Counted from the first letter of the stretch, positions 8,220 through 19,109 are shown. The stretch is 64,000 nucleotides of DNA from Sphingomonas lacunae (GCF_012979535.1 NZ_CP053015.1:186001-250000); one strand, 5' to 3'. The notes: generated from the letters alone by a model not told the origin. A program made the numbers and translations.

Positions 8220-9188
8220 ATGGCTGTCGCACCCCATGCCCTCGCCGGCAAGCTGATCACCCTGTTTGGCGGCGGCGGATTTCTTGGCAAGCATATGGCC
8301 CAGGCGCTGATGGCGGCGGGTGCACGCGTCCGTATCGCCCAACGCCACCCCTCACGCGCCCATGCCATCAAGGCGCTCGGCAATCTGGGGCAGGTGCAAC
8401 TTGTGGCCGTCGACGCGACCCGGCCTGACCTTGTCGCCAAGGCGATGATCGGCAGCGATGCCGTGATCAACCTGATAGGCATATTGAAGGGCGATTTCGA
8501 AACCGCCCATGTCACCACTGCCCGCAATATCGCGAATGCCGCGGCCACCATCGGCGCCCGGATGATCCAGGTGTCGGCAATTGGCGCCGATAGCGATAGT
8601 CCATCTGCCTATGGCCGCAGCAAGGCGGCAGCGGAAGCGGCAGTGCGGGCCGCGCTACCCGGCGCAATCATCCTTCGCCCATCGATCGTGTTTGGCCGTG
8701 AGGACCAGTTCATCAACCGCTTTGCCGGGATGATCCGTGCCGCATCGGTCCTGCCGCTGTCGCCGGTTCCCGTGGTTTCGGGCGACACCAGATTCCAGCC
8801 CGTCTTTGTTGGCGATGTTGCCGATGCAGCAGTGGCGGCGCTGGCTGATCCCGCCGCCGCAGGACGGACCTTTGAACTGGGCGGACCGCAGCAGATCAGC
8901 ATGCGCGACCTGCTCGACTGGATCGGCCGGACGAGTGGTCACGAGCCGCTGTTGCTCGACATGCCCGGCTTTGCCGCCAGCGCCCTCGCGACGCTGACCG
9001 GCTGGTTGCCGGGAGCGCCGATCACCCGCGATCAACTCGCCATGCTGGCCAAAGACAATGTTGTGGCAGAAGGGACGGATGGGCTAGCGGCTTTGGGCAT
9101 ACCGGCAACCCCGCTGGATGCCGTGGCGCGTGAGTGGCTGGACATTTATCGCCCGCATGGCCGCTTTACCAAGACCAGCCCCGCCTGA
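8220..9188 (+). CDS. Complex I NDUFA9 subunit family NAD(P)-binding protein
   Basis: A 322-residue atypical short-chain dehydrogenase/epimerase. The N-terminal nucleotide-binding motif is LFGGGGFLGKHMAQAL (GGxGFxG, about residues 14-29), followed by AQRHPS. INLIGIL and VSAIGAD are typical of the NDUFA9-like branch, in which YGRSKAAAE supplies the Tyr-x-x-x-Lys pair and LRPSIVFGRED follows. In mitochondria NDUFA9 is an accessory complex I subunit; the role in bacteria is not settled, and these proteins are also annotated as NAD-dependent epimerases. The ATG at 8220 is chosen because a GGAG site sits 5-6 bases upstream; the frame extends further left without family similarity. It lies 44 bp before uppP and may be co-transcribed with it. 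Confidence 0.85.
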   Translation: MAVAPHALAGKLITLFGGGGFLGKHMAQALMAAGARVRIAQRHPSRAHAIKALGNLGQVQLVAVDATRPDLVAKAMIGSDAVINLIGILKGDFETAHVTTARNIANAAATIGARMIQVSAIGADSDSPSAYGRSKAAAEAAVRAALPGAIILRPSIVFGREDQFINRFAGMIRAASVLPLSPVPVVSGDTRFQPVFVGDVADAAVAALADPAAAGRTFELGGPQQISMRDLLDWIGRTSGHEPLLLDMPGFAASALATLTGWLPGAPITRDQLAMLAKDNVVAEGTDGLAALGIPATPLDAVAREWLDIYRPHGRFTKTSPA

Positions 9189-9232
9189 CGGCCACCGCCG
9201 CCCCCCTCCCCTGACCAAGGATTGAACGGCCC

Positions 9233-10036
9233 ATGTCCAGCGACATCATCACAGCCATATTGCTGGGCATCATTGAAGGGCTCACGGAATTCCTGCCCGT
9301 ATCATCGACAGGGCATCTTATCCTTGCCGGGGAGTTGCTAGGATTTACCGGCGAAGGCTCGGTCACGTTCAAGATCGCTATCCAGCTGGGCGCGATCCTC
9401 GCAGTGCTGGTGGTCTATTGGCGGCGATTCTGGAACGTCGGAACGGGCTTGTTGCGCCGCGACGCTGAAGCCATAGCCTTCACCCGCAACATCATGATCG
9501 GTTTCTTTCCGGCGATGATCATCGGTGCTGTCGCCTATGACGCGATCCGCGCGGTGCTGCAAACGCCAGAGATTGTGGCGATTGCGCTGGTAGTAGGTGG
9601 TGTGCTGATCCTGCTGCTTGAACGATTGGTCAGAACGGTGACGGTCAACAGCGTCGAGAGCATGCCGTTGCGCACCGCCATCGTCATCGGTTGCGTGCAG
9701 TGCATCGCGATGATTCCCGGGGTCAGCCGCTCTGGAGCCACCATCCTTGGCGCGCTGGCGATGGGCGTGGAACGCAAGACAGCTGCTGAGTTCAGCTTTT
9801 TCCTTGCGGTGCCGACAATGGCCGGAGCCACCGTCTATTCGCTCTATCGCGACCGGGCGCTGTTATCGGCTGATGATATGGAGATGATTGCCATAGGTTT
9901 TGGCGTCGCCTTTCTCGTGGCACTGGCTGTGGTGAAGGCTTTTGTGGCGATTGTCGCCCGGCACGGTTTTGCACCTTTTGCTTGGTATCGTATTGTGGTC
10001 GGGTCCGCCGCACTGGTTTGGCTGATCATGCGTTAA
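9233..10036 (+). CDS. uppP: Undecaprenyl-diphosphatase UppP/BacA
   Basis: A 267-residue integral membrane protein that dephosphorylates undecaprenyl diphosphate to recycle the lipid carrier for peptidoglycan and other envelope polymers. Both signature regions are present: EGLTEFLPVSSTGHLIL near the N-terminus (catalytic Glu, Ser and His region) and PGVSRSGATI in the second half with its conserved Arg. The protein is strongly hydrophobic throughout, with about eight helices, and its length is standard. It starts 44 bp after the NDUFA9-like gene on the same strand. No truncation or odd feature is seen. Confidence 0.96.
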   Translation: MSSDIITAILLGIIEGLTEFLPVSSTGHLILAGELLGFTGEGSVTFKIAIQLGAILAVLVVYWRRFWNVGTGLLRRDAEAIAFTRNIMIGFFPAMIIGAVAYDAIRAVLQTPEIVAIALVVGGVLILLLERLVRTVTVNSVESMPLRTAIVIGCVQCIAMIPGVSRSGATILGALAMGVERKTAAEFSFFLAVPTMAGATVYSLYRDRALLSADDMEMIAIGFGVAFLVALAVVKAFVAIVARHGFAPFAWYRIVVGSAALVWLIMR

Positions 10037-10206
10037 TTCGCAATAGGGACTAAATGGACCAAATTGGGCGTTCTGATTCGACTGATCAGCCGTAAAACGT
10101 TCCTTATATTGCCATAAATGCCGTGTCTCTGCTGACAAGTGGCTGTCAATCTGCCAGACGTTGAGGGTCGGCACAATGCCTGGCGAAGATCCTCTGGTGG
10201 CGCACG

Positions 10207-11625
10207 ATGGCAGGTCAGGACATGCAACAGTTCGCCGCGACGGACCAGCTCTATCCGGCCAAACGTGATGCTGCATCGAGGGCGCGGGACTTTCAGGAAA
10301 TCGCCGCGCGCTATACAACCGTCGAGGCTGAGGCGCAGTCAGCGCGATGCGCCCAATGCGGCGTGCCCTATTGCACCGTCCATTGCCCGCTGGGCAACCA
10401 TATCCCCGACTGGCTGAGACTGGCGGCGGAAGGGCGGCTGCAGGAAGCCTATGCGCTGTCCAATGCGACATCGACCATGCCGGAAATCTGTGGTCGCATC
10501 TGCCCGCAGGACCGCTTGTGCGAGGGCAATTGCGTGGCGGAATTTTCCGGTCATGGCGCGGTGACGATTGGATCGGTGGAAAAGTTCATCACCGACACCG
10601 CATGGGACAATGGCTGGGTCGAGCCGCTTGTCCCCGGCAAGCCGACGGGGCGCAGCATAGGCATTATCGGCGCCGGCCCCGCGGGACTGACGGCGGCGGA
10701 ATATCTCCGCGTCACCGGGCATGAGGTGACGGTGTATGACCGGCATGACCGGATCGGCGGGCTGCTGGTCTATGGCATCCCCGGGTTCAAGCTGGAGAAG
10801 GACATTGTCGCACGGCGGGTGCAGCGTCTGGTGGTCGGGGGCATTACCTTTGTGCCGGGGTTCGAGGTCGGACGAGACGCGTCACTTGCCGAATTACGGC
10901 AGCGTCACGATGCGCTGCTGATTGCAACGGGGGTGTATCGCGCACGGCGTCTGGATGTGCCCGGCACAGGGCTGAACGGCGTGGTCGAAGCGCTGGACTA
11001 TCTCATCGCGTCGAACCGGACAGGATTGGGCGACGATGTGCCCGAATTTGCCGATGGCACGCTCAATGCCGCAGGCAAGCATGTCGTTGTGGTTGGTGGC
11101 GGCGACACGGCGATGGATTGCGTTCGCACGGCGATACGGCAGGGCGCCGCATCAGTGCGGTGCCTCTATCGCCGGGACCGAGCCAATATGCCGGGCAGCC
11201 AACGCGAGGTCGGCCATGCCGAGGAGGAGGGCGTGCGGTTTGACTGGCTGTCGGCGCCCGAAGCATTTGAAGGGCATGGCAGGATCGAGCGGGTGGCGGT
11301 GCGCGGCATGCGGCTGGGCGCGCCCGACGCGAGCGGACGGCGCAGCCCTGAGCCTGACCCCGAGAGAGGCGAGAGCATAACAGCTGATCTGGTGATCAAG
11401 GCGCTGGGCTTTGACGCCGAAGACCTGCCCACCCTGTTCGGCGAGCCGGGGCTGGCGGTGACCCGATGGGGCACGATCAGGGTCGATGCGGCGATGATGA
11501 CGACCGTCCCCGGCGTGTTTGGCGCGGGCGATATTGTGCGCGGCGCAAGCCTGGTGGTGTGGGGCATCAAGGACGGGCGCGATGTGGCGGAACGGATCAA
11601 CAGCTGGCTGGCGGGCCACCGCTGA
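10207..11625 (+). CDS. gltD: Glutamate synthase (NADPH) small subunit
   Basis: A 472-residue beta subunit of NADPH glutamate synthase, passing electrons from NADPH through FAD and iron-sulphur clusters to the large subunit. The N-terminus carries the cysteine clusters CAQCGVPYCTVHCPLGNHIP and CGRICPQDRLCEGNC for two 4Fe-4S centres. The FAD-binding motif is GAGPAGLTAAEYL and the NADPH motif is VGGGDTAMDCVRTA; a C-terminal GAGDIVRGASLVVW closes the flavin site. It is followed immediately by a DUF2059 gene and then gltB, so the order is small subunit first with one gene in between. The 170 bp upstream should contain the promoter; I see no clear NtrC-type or sigma-54 site. Confidence 0.96.
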   Translation: MAGQDMQQFAATDQLYPAKRDAASRARDFQEIAARYTTVEAEAQSARCAQCGVPYCTVHCPLGNHIPDWLRLAAEGRLQEAYALSNATSTMPEICGRICPQDRLCEGNCVAEFSGHGAVTIGSVEKFITDTAWDNGWVEPLVPGKPTGRSIGIIGAGPAGLTAAEYLRVTGHEVTVYDRHDRIGGLLVYGIPGFKLEKDIVARRVQRLVVGGITFVPGFEVGRDASLAELRQRHDALLIATGVYRARRLDVPGTGLNGVVEALDYLIASNRTGLGDDVPEFADGTLNAAGKHVVVVGGGDTAMDCVRTAIRQGAASVRCLYRRDRANMPGSQREVGHAEEEGVRFDWLSAPEAFEGHGRIERVAVRGMRLGAPDASGRRSPEPDPERGESITADLVIKALGFDAEDLPTLFGEPGLAVTRWGTIRVDAAMMTTVPGVFGAGDIVRGASLVVWGIKDGRDVAERINSWLAGHR

Positions 11626-11639
11626 TGGGGAGAAGTGCG

Positions 11640-12326
11640 ATGAGGACTGTGATGTTGATGCTGGGCGCCAGCGCCACGCTGGCAATGGCGACACCACTGC
11701 AGGCGCAAGAAGGGACAGCGACGGCAGATGTTTCCGCAGGTGAGGCGGAAACGAATTACGCAGGCCCTGATCCCGAACGGCTGGCCGCAGCGGGGCGTTT
11801 GATTGATCGAATCTGGCCCGTCGGCACCTATCGCCGGATCATGGAATCAACCATGTCAGTCGGCGCGGAAGCCGCCGAAGCCAGCATTGAAACCATGACA
11901 TGGGCGACATCGGAAAATGGCAAGCTAGCCCGCCGCGCACAACATGAGGCGCGCACAGGCAGACCGTTGCGCCGTGCCCCCGACGAAGAGCAGGCCATCG
12001 CATCAGTAGCGGAAGGCATGGCGAACATCACCGCCACCCTGTTGACCGCGATTGATCAGGCAGAGCCGGCCGTGCGGGCAGCTCTGACGCGGATTTACGC
12101 TCGCCGGTACAACCTGAACGAACTGAACGAGCTCGATGCCTTTTTCGCAACGCCGACTGGCCGCCGTTATGCGGAGGATTCGATCACGCTGATGAACGAT
12201 CCGGAGATGGTCGCCGCCACGACATCCATGGTGGAAGGAACGCTGGCTGATGTTTTGCCCGGGCAGGCGGAGGCTGCGAGTGAAGCCGCAGCGGCGGCAA
12301 CCAATCACGCTGCGAGCAAATTCTAG
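11640..12326 (+). CDS. Secreted DUF2059-domain protein between gltD and gltB
   Basis: A 228-residue exported protein. Its N-terminus (MRTVMLMLGASATLAMATPLQA) is a signal peptide. The C-terminal half has the DUF2059 pattern: RAALTRIYARRYNLNELNELDAFFATPTGRRYAED, an acidic helix followed by F-x-x-TPxGRR. No function is established for the family. The ATG at 11640 has GGGGAG 7-8 bases upstream, better than the ATG at 11625 that overlaps the gltD stop. It lies 14 bp after gltD and 25 bp before gltB, so all three are probably one transcript, although a periplasmic protein has no obvious part in a cytoplasmic glutamate synthase. Confidence 0.82.
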   Translation: MRTVMLMLGASATLAMATPLQAQEGTATADVSAGEAETNYAGPDPERLAAAGRLIDRIWPVGTYRRIMESTMSVGAEAAEASIETMTWATSENGKLARRAQHEARTGRPLRRAPDEEQAIASVAEGMANITATLLTAIDQAEPAVRAALTRIYARRYNLNELNELDAFFATPTGRRYAEDSITLMNDPEMVAATTSMVEGTLADVLPGQAEAASEAAAAATNHAASKF

Positions 12327-12351
12327 CATTGCGTGGGCCGGAATATCCGAC

Positions 12352-15300
12352 ATGGTCATGACCCAATACCCCACCCCCGAACATGCCCGACTGGCGCGGG
12401 AAGGCATGTATCGCCCTGACTTTGAGGGCGATGCCTGTGGCGTCGGGCTGGTGGCGGCGACAGATGGGCAGCCGTCGCGGCGGGTGGTCCAGGCGGCGAT
12501 CGACGCGCTGAAGGCGGTGTGGCACCGCGGCGCGGTCGATGCCGATGGCAAGACAGGCGATGGCGCGGGCATCCATGTCGACCTGCCGGTGCGCTTCTTT
12601 GACGATCATATCGCCAATTCGGGGCATAAGGTGCGGCCCAACCGACTGGCGGTCGGCATGATATTCCTGCCGCGTACCGACCTTGGCGCACAGGAAAGCT
12701 GTCGCACCATCGTCGAAAGCGCGATCATCGAGGCGGGTTACACCATCTATGGCTGGCGGCGAGTGCCTGTCGATGTGACGGTGATCGGCGAAAAGGCGCA
12801 GCGGACCCGGCCGGAGATTGAGCAGATCATGATCGCCGGACCTATGCCGGACGAGCAAAGCGCCGAAGAGTTTGAAAAGACGCTCTATCTCGTGCGTCGT
12901 CGCATCGAAAAGGCGGTGGTGGCGGCGCAGATCGCTGATTTCTACATCTGCTCGCTGTCGTGCCGGTCGATCATCTACAAGGGGCTGTTCCTCGCGGCCA
13001 GCCTGTCGACCTTTTACCCCGACCTCAATGACGAGGCGTTCGAAAGCCGGGTGGCGATTTTCCACCAGCGCTATTCAACCAATACCTTCCCGCAATGGTG
13101 GCTGGCGCAACCGTTCCGCTGCCTCGCCCACAATGGCGAGATCAACACGATCCGCGGCAACAAGAACTGGATGAAAAGCCACGAGATCAAGATGGCCAGC
13201 CTCGCCTTTGGCGAGCAGTCGGAAGAGATCAAGCCGGTCATTCCGGCCGGGGCGTCAGACACGGCTGCGCTTGACGCAGTGTTCGAGACGATTGTCCGTT
13301 CTGGCCGCGACGCGCCGACCGCCAAGCTGATGCTGGTGCCCGAGGCATGGGGCGGCGACCCGGAAATCTCCCCGGACCATTCGGCGATGTACCAATATTT
13401 CGCCAGCGTCATGGAGCCCTGGGACGGCCCGGCGGCACTGGCGATGACCGATGGCCGCTGGGTGGTGGCCGGCCTCGACCGCAATGCGCTGCGCCCGCTG
13501 CGCTATGCATTGACCGAGGACGGTTTGCTGGTCGTCGGGTCGGAGAGCGGCATGGTGGTGCTCACCGAATCCGACATTGCCAGCAAGGGCCGGCTGGGTC
13601 CGGGGCAGATGCTTGCGGTCGATCTGGCAGAAGGGCAGTTCTACTCCGATGCGGCGATCAAGGACAGGATTGCGGCGGAGCAGCCCTATGCCGAGTTGGT
13701 CGCCGGATTCCGCTCGATGGCCGACCTGCCCGACCCCGATAATGGGACGACCGCCCTGCCCTCTGGCGAGCGGCTGACCCGCCTGCAGATCGCGGCGGGC
13801 CAGACGATGGAGGATATGGAGCTGATCCTCGCGCCGATGATGGAATCGGCGAAGGAAGCCATCGGTTCAATGGGAGACGACACGCCACTGGCCGTTATTT
13901 CCGACAAGCCGCGACTGGTGCATCAATTCTTCCGCCAGAATTTCAGCCAGGTCACCAACCCGCCGATCGATTCTCTGCGCGAGCGGCATGTGATGTCGCT
14001 CAAGACGCGCTTTTCGAACCTTGCCAACATCCTCGACACTACCGGACAGAACAGCAGCGTGCTGGTGATCGACAGCCCTGTGCTGTCCTCAACTGACTGG
14101 GCCCGGCTGAAAGCCGGGTTTGGCGCGGCGGTGGCCGAAATCGACTGCACCTTTGCCCATGGCAGCGGCGCCAATGGTCTTCGCGAGGCGATCGCCCGGG
14201 TCCGCGCCGATGCCGAAGCGGCAGTGCGGGCCGGGCGGTCCGAACTGTTCCTGACCGACGAGGCCATCAGCGAGACACGCATCGGCGTGCCGATGGTGCT
14301 GGCGGCCGCTGCGGTGCACACCCACCTCGTCCGCAAGGGGTTGCGCAGCTATGCCTCGATCAATGTGCGTTCGGCTGAATGCCTCGATACCCATGGTTAT
14401 GCCGTGCTGGTCGGGGTCGGCGCGACAACGGTCAATGCCTGGCTGGCCGAAGCGGCGATCCTTGACCGGCAGTCGCGCGGGCTTTCCGGGGGTCTGACCG
14501 CAGAGCAATGCGTCGCCAATTATCGCAAGGCGATTGACGACGGCCTGCTCAAGATCATGGCCAAGATGGGCATTGCGGTTATCTCCAGCTATCGCGGCGG
14601 CTATAATTTCGAGGCGGTTGGCCTGTCCCGCGCACTGGTCAACGAATTGTTCCCCGGCATGCCGGCGAAGATTTCCGGCGAAGGCTATACCTCGCTCTAT
14701 GTGAATGCGGCTGAGCGGCATGAGCAGGCCTTTGCCCCGGCCGTTGCACGGATGGAGATTGGCGGCTTCTATCGCTTCCGCAGCGGCGGCGAGACCCACG
14801 CCTGGTCGGCGCAACTGATGCATCTGCTCCAGACAGCGGTGGCGACCGACAGCTATTCGACCTACCTCGCTTTCTCGCGCGGTGTGCGGGAGCTGCCGCC
14901 GGTCTATCTGCGCGATCTGCTCGAATTCACCGACGCTCAGGCGCCAATCCCGGTCGACGAGGTTGAGGCCATCACCGAAATCCGCAAGCGGTTCATCACG
15001 CCCGGCATGAGCCTTGGCGCCCTGTCGCCAGAGGCGCACGAGACGCTGGCCATTGCCATGAACCGCATCGGCGCCAAGGCCGTGTCCGGCGAAGGCGGCG
15101 AGGACAGCCGCCGGTTCAAACCCTATGACAATGGCGACAATGCCAACAGCGTGATCAAACAGATCGCCTCCGGTCGCTTTGGCGTGACGGCCGAATATCT
15201 CGGCGCCTGCGACGAGATCGAGATCAAGGTGGCCCAGGGCGCCAAGCCCGGTGAAGGCGGGCAGTTGCCGGGGTTCAAGGTGACCGACATGATCGCCAGA

Positions 15301-16884
15301 CTCCGGCACTCGACGCCCGGCGTGACACTGATCTCCCCGCCGCCGCACCATGACATTTACTCGATCGAGGATCTGGCGCAGCTTATCTATGACCTGAAGC
15401 AGATCAATCCGCGCGCCCGGGTCTGTGTGAAACTGGTCAGCTCCGCCGGGATCGGCACAGTGGCCGCTGGCGTTGCCAAGGCGCATGCCGACGCCATTTT
15501 GGTGTCTGGCCATGTCGGCGGCACGGGCGCCAGCCCGCAAACCAGCATCAAATATGCCGGAACGCCATGGGAAATGGGCCTGACCGAGGTCAATCAGGTA
15601 CTGACGCTCAATGGCTTGAGACATCGGGTCAAGCTGCGCACCGATGGCGGACTCAAGACCGGGCGCGATGTGGTCATCGCCGCCATCCTCGGCGCGGAGG
15701 AATATGGCATCGGCACGCTGAGCCTGGTTGCCATGGGCTGCATCATGGTGCGGCAGTGCCACAGCAATACCTGCCCGGTCGGCGTCTGCACCCAGGATGA
15801 GAAACTGCGAGCCAAGTTCAGCGGCAGTCCGGAAAAGGTCATCAACCTGATGAGCTTCATCGCCGAGGAAGTGCGCGAGATATTGGCGAAACTCGGCTTC
15901 CGCAGTCTTGATGAGATCATCGGGCGGACCGAATTGCTGCGACAGGTCAGTCGCGGGGCGGAGCATCTCGACGACCTCGACCTCAACCCGATCCTCGCCA
16001 AGGTCGATGCGCCGGAGAGCGGGCGGCGGTTCAATATCCCGACCCACCGCAACGAGGTACCCGACAGCCTCGACGCCCAGATACTGGCCGATGCGCAGCC
16101 GGTGTTCGAGCGTGGCGAGAAGATGCAGCTGACCTATACGGTGCGCAACACCCACCGCGCCGTCGGCACGCGCCTGTCGGCGGAAGTGACGCAGCGTTTC
16201 GGCATGGCGACCCTGGCGCCTGATCATGTGCAGATACGCCTGCGCGGCTCGGCGGGGCAGTCGCTGGGTGCTTTCCTTTGCCAGGGGGTCACGCTGGAAG
16301 TGTTTGGCGATGCCAATGATTATGTTGGCAAGGGGCTTTCCGGCGGCCGGATCATTGTCCGGCCGACTGTCTCCTCGCGCCTGTTCAGCCGGGACAACAG
16401 CATCATCGGCAACACTGTGCTCTATGGTGCGACAGCGGGGCAGTTGTTTGCTGCCGGGCAGGCGGGCGAACGCTTTGCCGTGCGCAACAGTGGCGCTGAT
16501 GTCGTCATCGAAGGCTGCGGGGCCAATGGCTGCGAATATATGACCGGCGGTACGGCCGTCATCCTGGGCCTGACAGGTCCGAACTTTGGTGCGGGGATGA
16601 CCGGGGGCATGGCCTTTGTCCTCGACATCGACGGACGGTTCGAGCGGCGCGCCAACCCGGAGAGCATCTTCTGGCAACGCCTCGCTTCAACCCATTGGGA
16701 GCGACAGGTCCTGGGCTTGATTGAAGCGCATGTGAAGGCAACTGAAAGCGGTTGGGCCAAGGAAGTGCTGGCCGATTGGGACCGGTGGCGACAGCGGATG
16801 TGGCAAGTGTGTCCAAGGGAGATGATTGGCCGACTGCCCCATCCCCTCGCCGACGGGGAAAAGCAGCCCGTCGCGGCCGAGTGA
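12352..16884 (+). CDS. gltB: Glutamate synthase (NADPH) large subunit
   Basis: A 1510-residue alpha subunit of glutamate synthase, which takes ammonia from glutamine and forms glutamate from 2-oxoglutarate. Order of domains: a class II amidotransferase with nucleophile Cys at about residue 29 in GDACGVGLV (the 28 residues before it are the usual cleaved propeptide), a central domain, the FMN-binding synthase domain ([19 protein letters not shown]), the 3Fe-4S site [17 protein letters not shown], and the C-terminal beta-helix domain ([23 protein letters not shown]). The ATG at 12352 is chosen; a second ATG lies at 12358, and the open frame continues back into the upstream gene without similarity. 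Length is standard. It works with GltD encoded 5' of it. Confidence 0.97.
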   Translation: MVMTQYPTPEHARLAREGMYRPDFEGDACGVGLVAATDGQPSRRVVQAAIDALKAVWHRGAVDADGKTGDGAGIHVDLPVRFFDDHIANSGHKVRPNRLAVGMIFLPRTDLGAQESCRTIVESAIIEAGYTIYGWRRVPVDVTVIGEKAQRTRPEIEQIMIAGPMPDEQSAEEFEKTLYLVRRRIEKAVVAAQIADFYICSLSCRSIIYKGLFLAASLSTFYPDLNDEAFESRVAIFHQRYSTNTFPQWWLAQPFRCLAHNGEINTIRGNKNWMKSHEIKMASLAFGEQSEEIKPVIPAGASDTAALDAVFETIVRSGRDAPTAKLMLVPEAWGGDPEISPDHSAMYQYFASVMEPWDGPAALAMTDGRWVVAGLDRNALRPLRYALTEDGLLVVGSESGMVVLTESDIASKGRLGPGQMLAVDLAEGQFYSDAAIKDRIAAEQPYAELVAGFRSMADLPDPDNGTTALPSGERLTRLQIAAGQTMEDMELILAPMMESAKEAIGSMGDDTPLAVISDKPRLVHQFFRQNFSQVTNPPIDSLRERHVMSLKTRFSNLANILDTTGQNSSVLVIDSPVLSSTDWARLKAGFGAAVAEIDCTFAHGSGANGLREAIARVRADAEAAVRAGRSELFLTDEAISETRIGVPMVLAAAAVHTHLVRKGLRSYASINVRSAECLDTHGYAVLVGVGATTVNAWLAEAAILDRQSRGLSGGLTAEQCVANYRKAIDDGLLKIMAKMGIAVISSYRGGYNFEAVGLSRALVNELFPGMPAKISGEGYTSLYVNAAERHEQAFAPAVARMEIGGFYRFRSGGETHAWSAQLMHLLQTAVATDSYSTYLAFSRGVRELPPVYLRDLLEFTDAQAPIPVDEVEAITEIRKRFITPGMSLGALSPEAHETLAIAMNRIGAKAVSGEGGEDSRRFKPYDNGDNANSVIKQIASGRFGVTAEYLGACDEIEIKVAQGAKPGEGGQLPGFKVTDMIARLRHSTPGVTLISPPPHHDIYSIEDLAQLIYDLKQINPRARVCVKLVSSAGIGTVAAGVAKAHADAILVSGHVGGTGASPQTSIKYAGTPWEMGLTEVNQVLTLNGLRHRVKLRTDGGLKTGRDVVIAAILGAEEYGIGTLSLVAMGCIMVRQCHSNTCPVGVCTQDEKLRAKFSGSPEKVINLMSFIAEEVREILAKLGFRSLDEIIGRTELLRQVSRGAEHLDDLDLNPILAKVDAPESGRRFNIPTHRNEVPDSLDAQILADAQPVFERGEKMQLTYTVRNTHRAVGTRLSAEVTQRFGMATLAPDHVQIRLRGSAGQSLGAFLCQGVTLEVFGDANDYVGKGLSGGRIIVRPTVSSRLFSRDNSIIGNTVLYGATAGQLFAAGQAGERFAVRNSGADVVIEGCGANGCEYMTGGTAVILGLTGPNFGAGMTGGMAFVLDIDGRFERRANPESIFWQRLASTHWERQVLGLIEAHVKATESGWAKEVLADWDRWRQRMWQVCPREMIGRLPHPLADGEKQPVAAE

Positions 16885-16985
16885 GTGGCCATCAGCCGTT
16901 CAGCCTGTGGAAAGCGTTCCCCGCCTAGAGAGCCGTCATTGGCGGCATGACCGCCCCTTTGCCCTTTGTACAGGAGCACAGGCTG

Positions 16986-17438
16986 ATGGTGCGTATGCTT
17001 GCCTTTGCCGCCCTCGCCAGCGTGGCCGCAGTTTCCCCGTCTTCTGCACAGGACCGCACCCTGCCGAGCAGCGAAGCGTTGGAGCGGATGGCGACCGAAT
17101 GGGACAATCCGGAACGGATCCACGCCGTCGGTGATGCCATGGAGGCTTTGACCCGGGCGTTGATGGCGATGCCGATTGGCCCGTTGGCTGAAGCAGCAGC
17201 GCGAATCGACCCGGATTCGGATCTGGCCGATGTGCCGGCGGACGCGACATTAGGAGACCTGACCGGGCATGATGACGACATGCCGTCGCGGCTCGGTGAA
17301 GATGCTCGCCATGCCGGCAGGGCCATGGCCAGCATGACAAATGAAATGGCACGGATGCTGCCCATGTTCGAGGCAATGGCCCGCGATATGGCGGCACAGT
17401 GGCAAGACCGGATGGAACGGGCACGCGAAGAGCGCTGA
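16986..17438 (+). CDS. Secreted protein of unknown function downstream of gltB
   Basis: A 150-residue protein that I do not recognise. From the ATG at 16986 it has a signal peptide (MVRMLAFAALASVAAVSPSSA) and an AGGAG ribosome-binding site 9 bases upstream, which decides this start over the in-frame ATG at 16947. The mature part is mostly helical, Ala/Met-rich, with an acidic central stretch (HDDDMPSRLGED) and a repeated helical pattern MxxMxxEMARMLPMFEAMARDM, suggesting amphipathic helices and possible self-association. It follows gltB by about 100 bp and, with the DUF2059 protein, is the second exported product in the glutamate synthase region. Confidence 0.7.
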   Translation: MVRMLAFAALASVAAVSPSSAQDRTLPSSEALERMATEWDNPERIHAVGDAMEALTRALMAMPIGPLAEAAARIDPDSDLADVPADATLGDLTGHDDDMPSRLGEDARHAGRAMASMTNEMARMLPMFEAMARDMAAQWQDRMERAREER

Positions 17439-17540
17439 TCCGCTGGGCAGCGCGAACTGGGCCGCCCATCGTCACATATTTGTCACCAAAGGCAAGGCTG
17501 CGCCATTGGCGATGCGGGTGGCCTGCGCTAATGCCGGGGC

Positions 17541-18212
17541 ATGTGGCAACTCTATCAATTCCCGCTCTGCCCCTTTTCGCGCAAGGTTCGCCTGCTGATG
17601 GGCGAAAAGGGCATTGCCTATGACCTGGTCAACGAACATCCGTGGGAACATCGACCGGGCTTTCGGGACATCAACCCGGCCGGCCGGACGCCGGCGATGC
17701 TCAACAGCGAGCGTGACCTGACGCTTTCGGATTCGGTCGCCATCTGCGAATATTTCGAGGAGACCGAGCCCGCCAAACCACTGTTTGCCGGCAGTGCGAC
17801 GGTTCGCGCCGAAATCCGCAGGTTGGTCGCCTGGTTCGACAGCAAATTCTATGCCGAAGTCGGCGCACCGCTGCTCCAGGAAAAGATGATCAAGCGGCTG
17901 TTCTACCGGCAGACGCCCGACGCGACGATGCTGCGCCACGCGATGCGGGCAGCCAACGAGCATATGGAGATGATCGGCTCACTGCTCGACCATCACCGGT
18001 GGCTGACCGGTACCACCATCACCATGGCCGACCTGGCCGCTGCGGCTCATATTTCCGTGGCGGATTATCTGGGCGGCATCGACTGGGCGGGGCATGACGG
18101 GGTGCACGACTGGTATGCAGCAATGAAGAGCCGCCCGAGCTTCCGCCCCCTGCTTGATGAACGGATGGGACCGCTGCTGCCACCGCCTCATTATGGCGAT
18201 GTCAACTTCTGA
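17541..18212 (+). CDS. Glutathione S-transferase family protein
   Basis: A 223-residue two-domain GST. The N-terminal thioredoxin fold begins WQLYQFPLCPFSRKVRLLMGEKG, with Cys10 and Ser13 at the CPFS active-site position, and includes NPAGRTPAML (cis-Pro loop) and LSDSVAICEYFEE (the D-S glutathione gamma-glutamyl contact). The C-terminal all-helical domain contains TGTTITMADLAAAAHISVADYLG, the conserved N-capping element of the family. The CPFS motif is closer to the omega/beta-like or glutaredoxin-like bacterial GSTs than to Tyr/Ser classes. The substrate is unknown. It converges on ubiG with only about 24 bp between stops. Confidence 0.88.
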   Translation: MWQLYQFPLCPFSRKVRLLMGEKGIAYDLVNEHPWEHRPGFRDINPAGRTPAMLNSERDLTLSDSVAICEYFEETEPAKPLFAGSATVRAEIRRLVAWFDSKFYAEVGAPLLQEKMIKRLFYRQTPDATMLRHAMRAANEHMEMIGSLLDHHRWLTGTTITMADLAAAAHISVADYLGGIDWAGHDGVHDWYAAMKSRPSFRPLLDERMGPLLPPPHYGDVNF

Positions 18213-18236
18213 GATCGGGCAGGCAGGACAACCGGC

Positions 18237-18977
18237 TCAGGCGCGGATCAGGGTCACCAGATAGTTGAGCGCGGTTGACCCGCCGGCCTTGAAACCACGG
18301 GTCGCAAGGTCGACGCTCAGGCCGGTGATGTCCACGACGCGCAAGCCACAGTCTTCCGCAAGAGCGGTCAATTCCTCGGGCGTCAGAAAACGCGACCAGT
18401 CGTGCGTCCCCTTTGGTACCGCGCCCAATGCCTCAGCACCCTCAACCAGCAAAAGCTTGCTGGCGGCGGTGCGATTGGGGGTCGACAGGATCAACAGCCC
18501 GCCGTCAGCCATCCGCGCGACGAGGGCGGCGAGAAAGGTGCGCGGATCGGCAACATGCTCGATTACCTCCATCGAGGTGACAAGATCAAAAAGGCCAATC
18601 GGTTCGGCAAAGGCCGTGTCCGCTATGTCTCCATGGCGATAGTCAATGACGAGCCGTTGACCGGCAGCGTGGGCAGCAGCAACGGCGACATTCTCTGCGG
18701 CTGCGTCAACGCCGGTGACCGCTGCGCCCAGTCGCGCCAGCGGTTCGGCGAGCAGGCCGGCCCCGCAGCCGACATCCAGTGCGCGCTTGCCCGAAAGTGG
18801 ACGCAAGCTGGCACCATCAGTCGACCAATGCTTGTCAATGGCTGAGCGCACATAACCGAGCCTGGCCGGGTTCAATCGATGCAGCATCGCCGATGAACCG
18901 TTCGGGTCCCACCAGTCAGCGGCCAGTTGGCCGAAATGGGCGGCTTCGTCCGGGCGGATGGTGGCGGTCGTGCTCAT
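18237..18977 (-). CDS. ubiG: Ubiquinone biosynthesis O-methyltransferase UbiG
   Basis: A 246-residue SAM-dependent methyltransferase for the two O-methylation steps of ubiquinone synthesis. It has the UbiG N-terminal signature FGQLAADWWDPNGSSAMLHRLNPARL, motif I LDVGCGAGLLAEPLARLGA, VTGVDAAAENV, MEVIEHVADP and the C-terminal segment LILSTPNRT and GTHDWSRFLTPEEL, all diagnostic. The ATG at 18977 (MSTTATIR) is chosen; an in-frame ATG at 18992 would add five residues and neither has a strong ribosome-binding site. It is divergent from lysC, an arrangement common in alphaproteobacteria. Confidence 0.95.
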   Translation of the reverse strand: MSTTATIRPDEAAHFGQLAADWWDPNGSSAMLHRLNPARLGYVRSAIDKHWSTDGASLRPLSGKRALDVGCGAGLLAEPLARLGAAVTGVDAAAENVAVAAAHAAGQRLVIDYRHGDIADTAFAEPIGLFDLVTSMEVIEHVADPRTFLAALVARMADGGLLILSTPNRTAASKLLLVEGAEALGAVPKGTHDWSRFLTPEELTALAEDCGLRVVDITGLSVDLATRGFKAGGSTALNYLVTLIRA

Positions 18978-19109
18978 TGTGGCTGATTCCATGGCATAGC
19001 TATGCGCGGAGAAATAGCACCACCCCTCTCCCCTTGCCATAGCGCCCCCCCTTGCCTAACAGGCCGCAGCGCGGAAAACCGCGAAAAGTTTCAGGGGAAA
19101 CCGGACCGC

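Noticed and set aside
14089..16677. An 862-codon open frame antisense to gltB
   Set aside because: It lies wholly opposite a well-conserved glutamate synthase gene, has no family resemblance, and is a by-product of GC-rich codon use.
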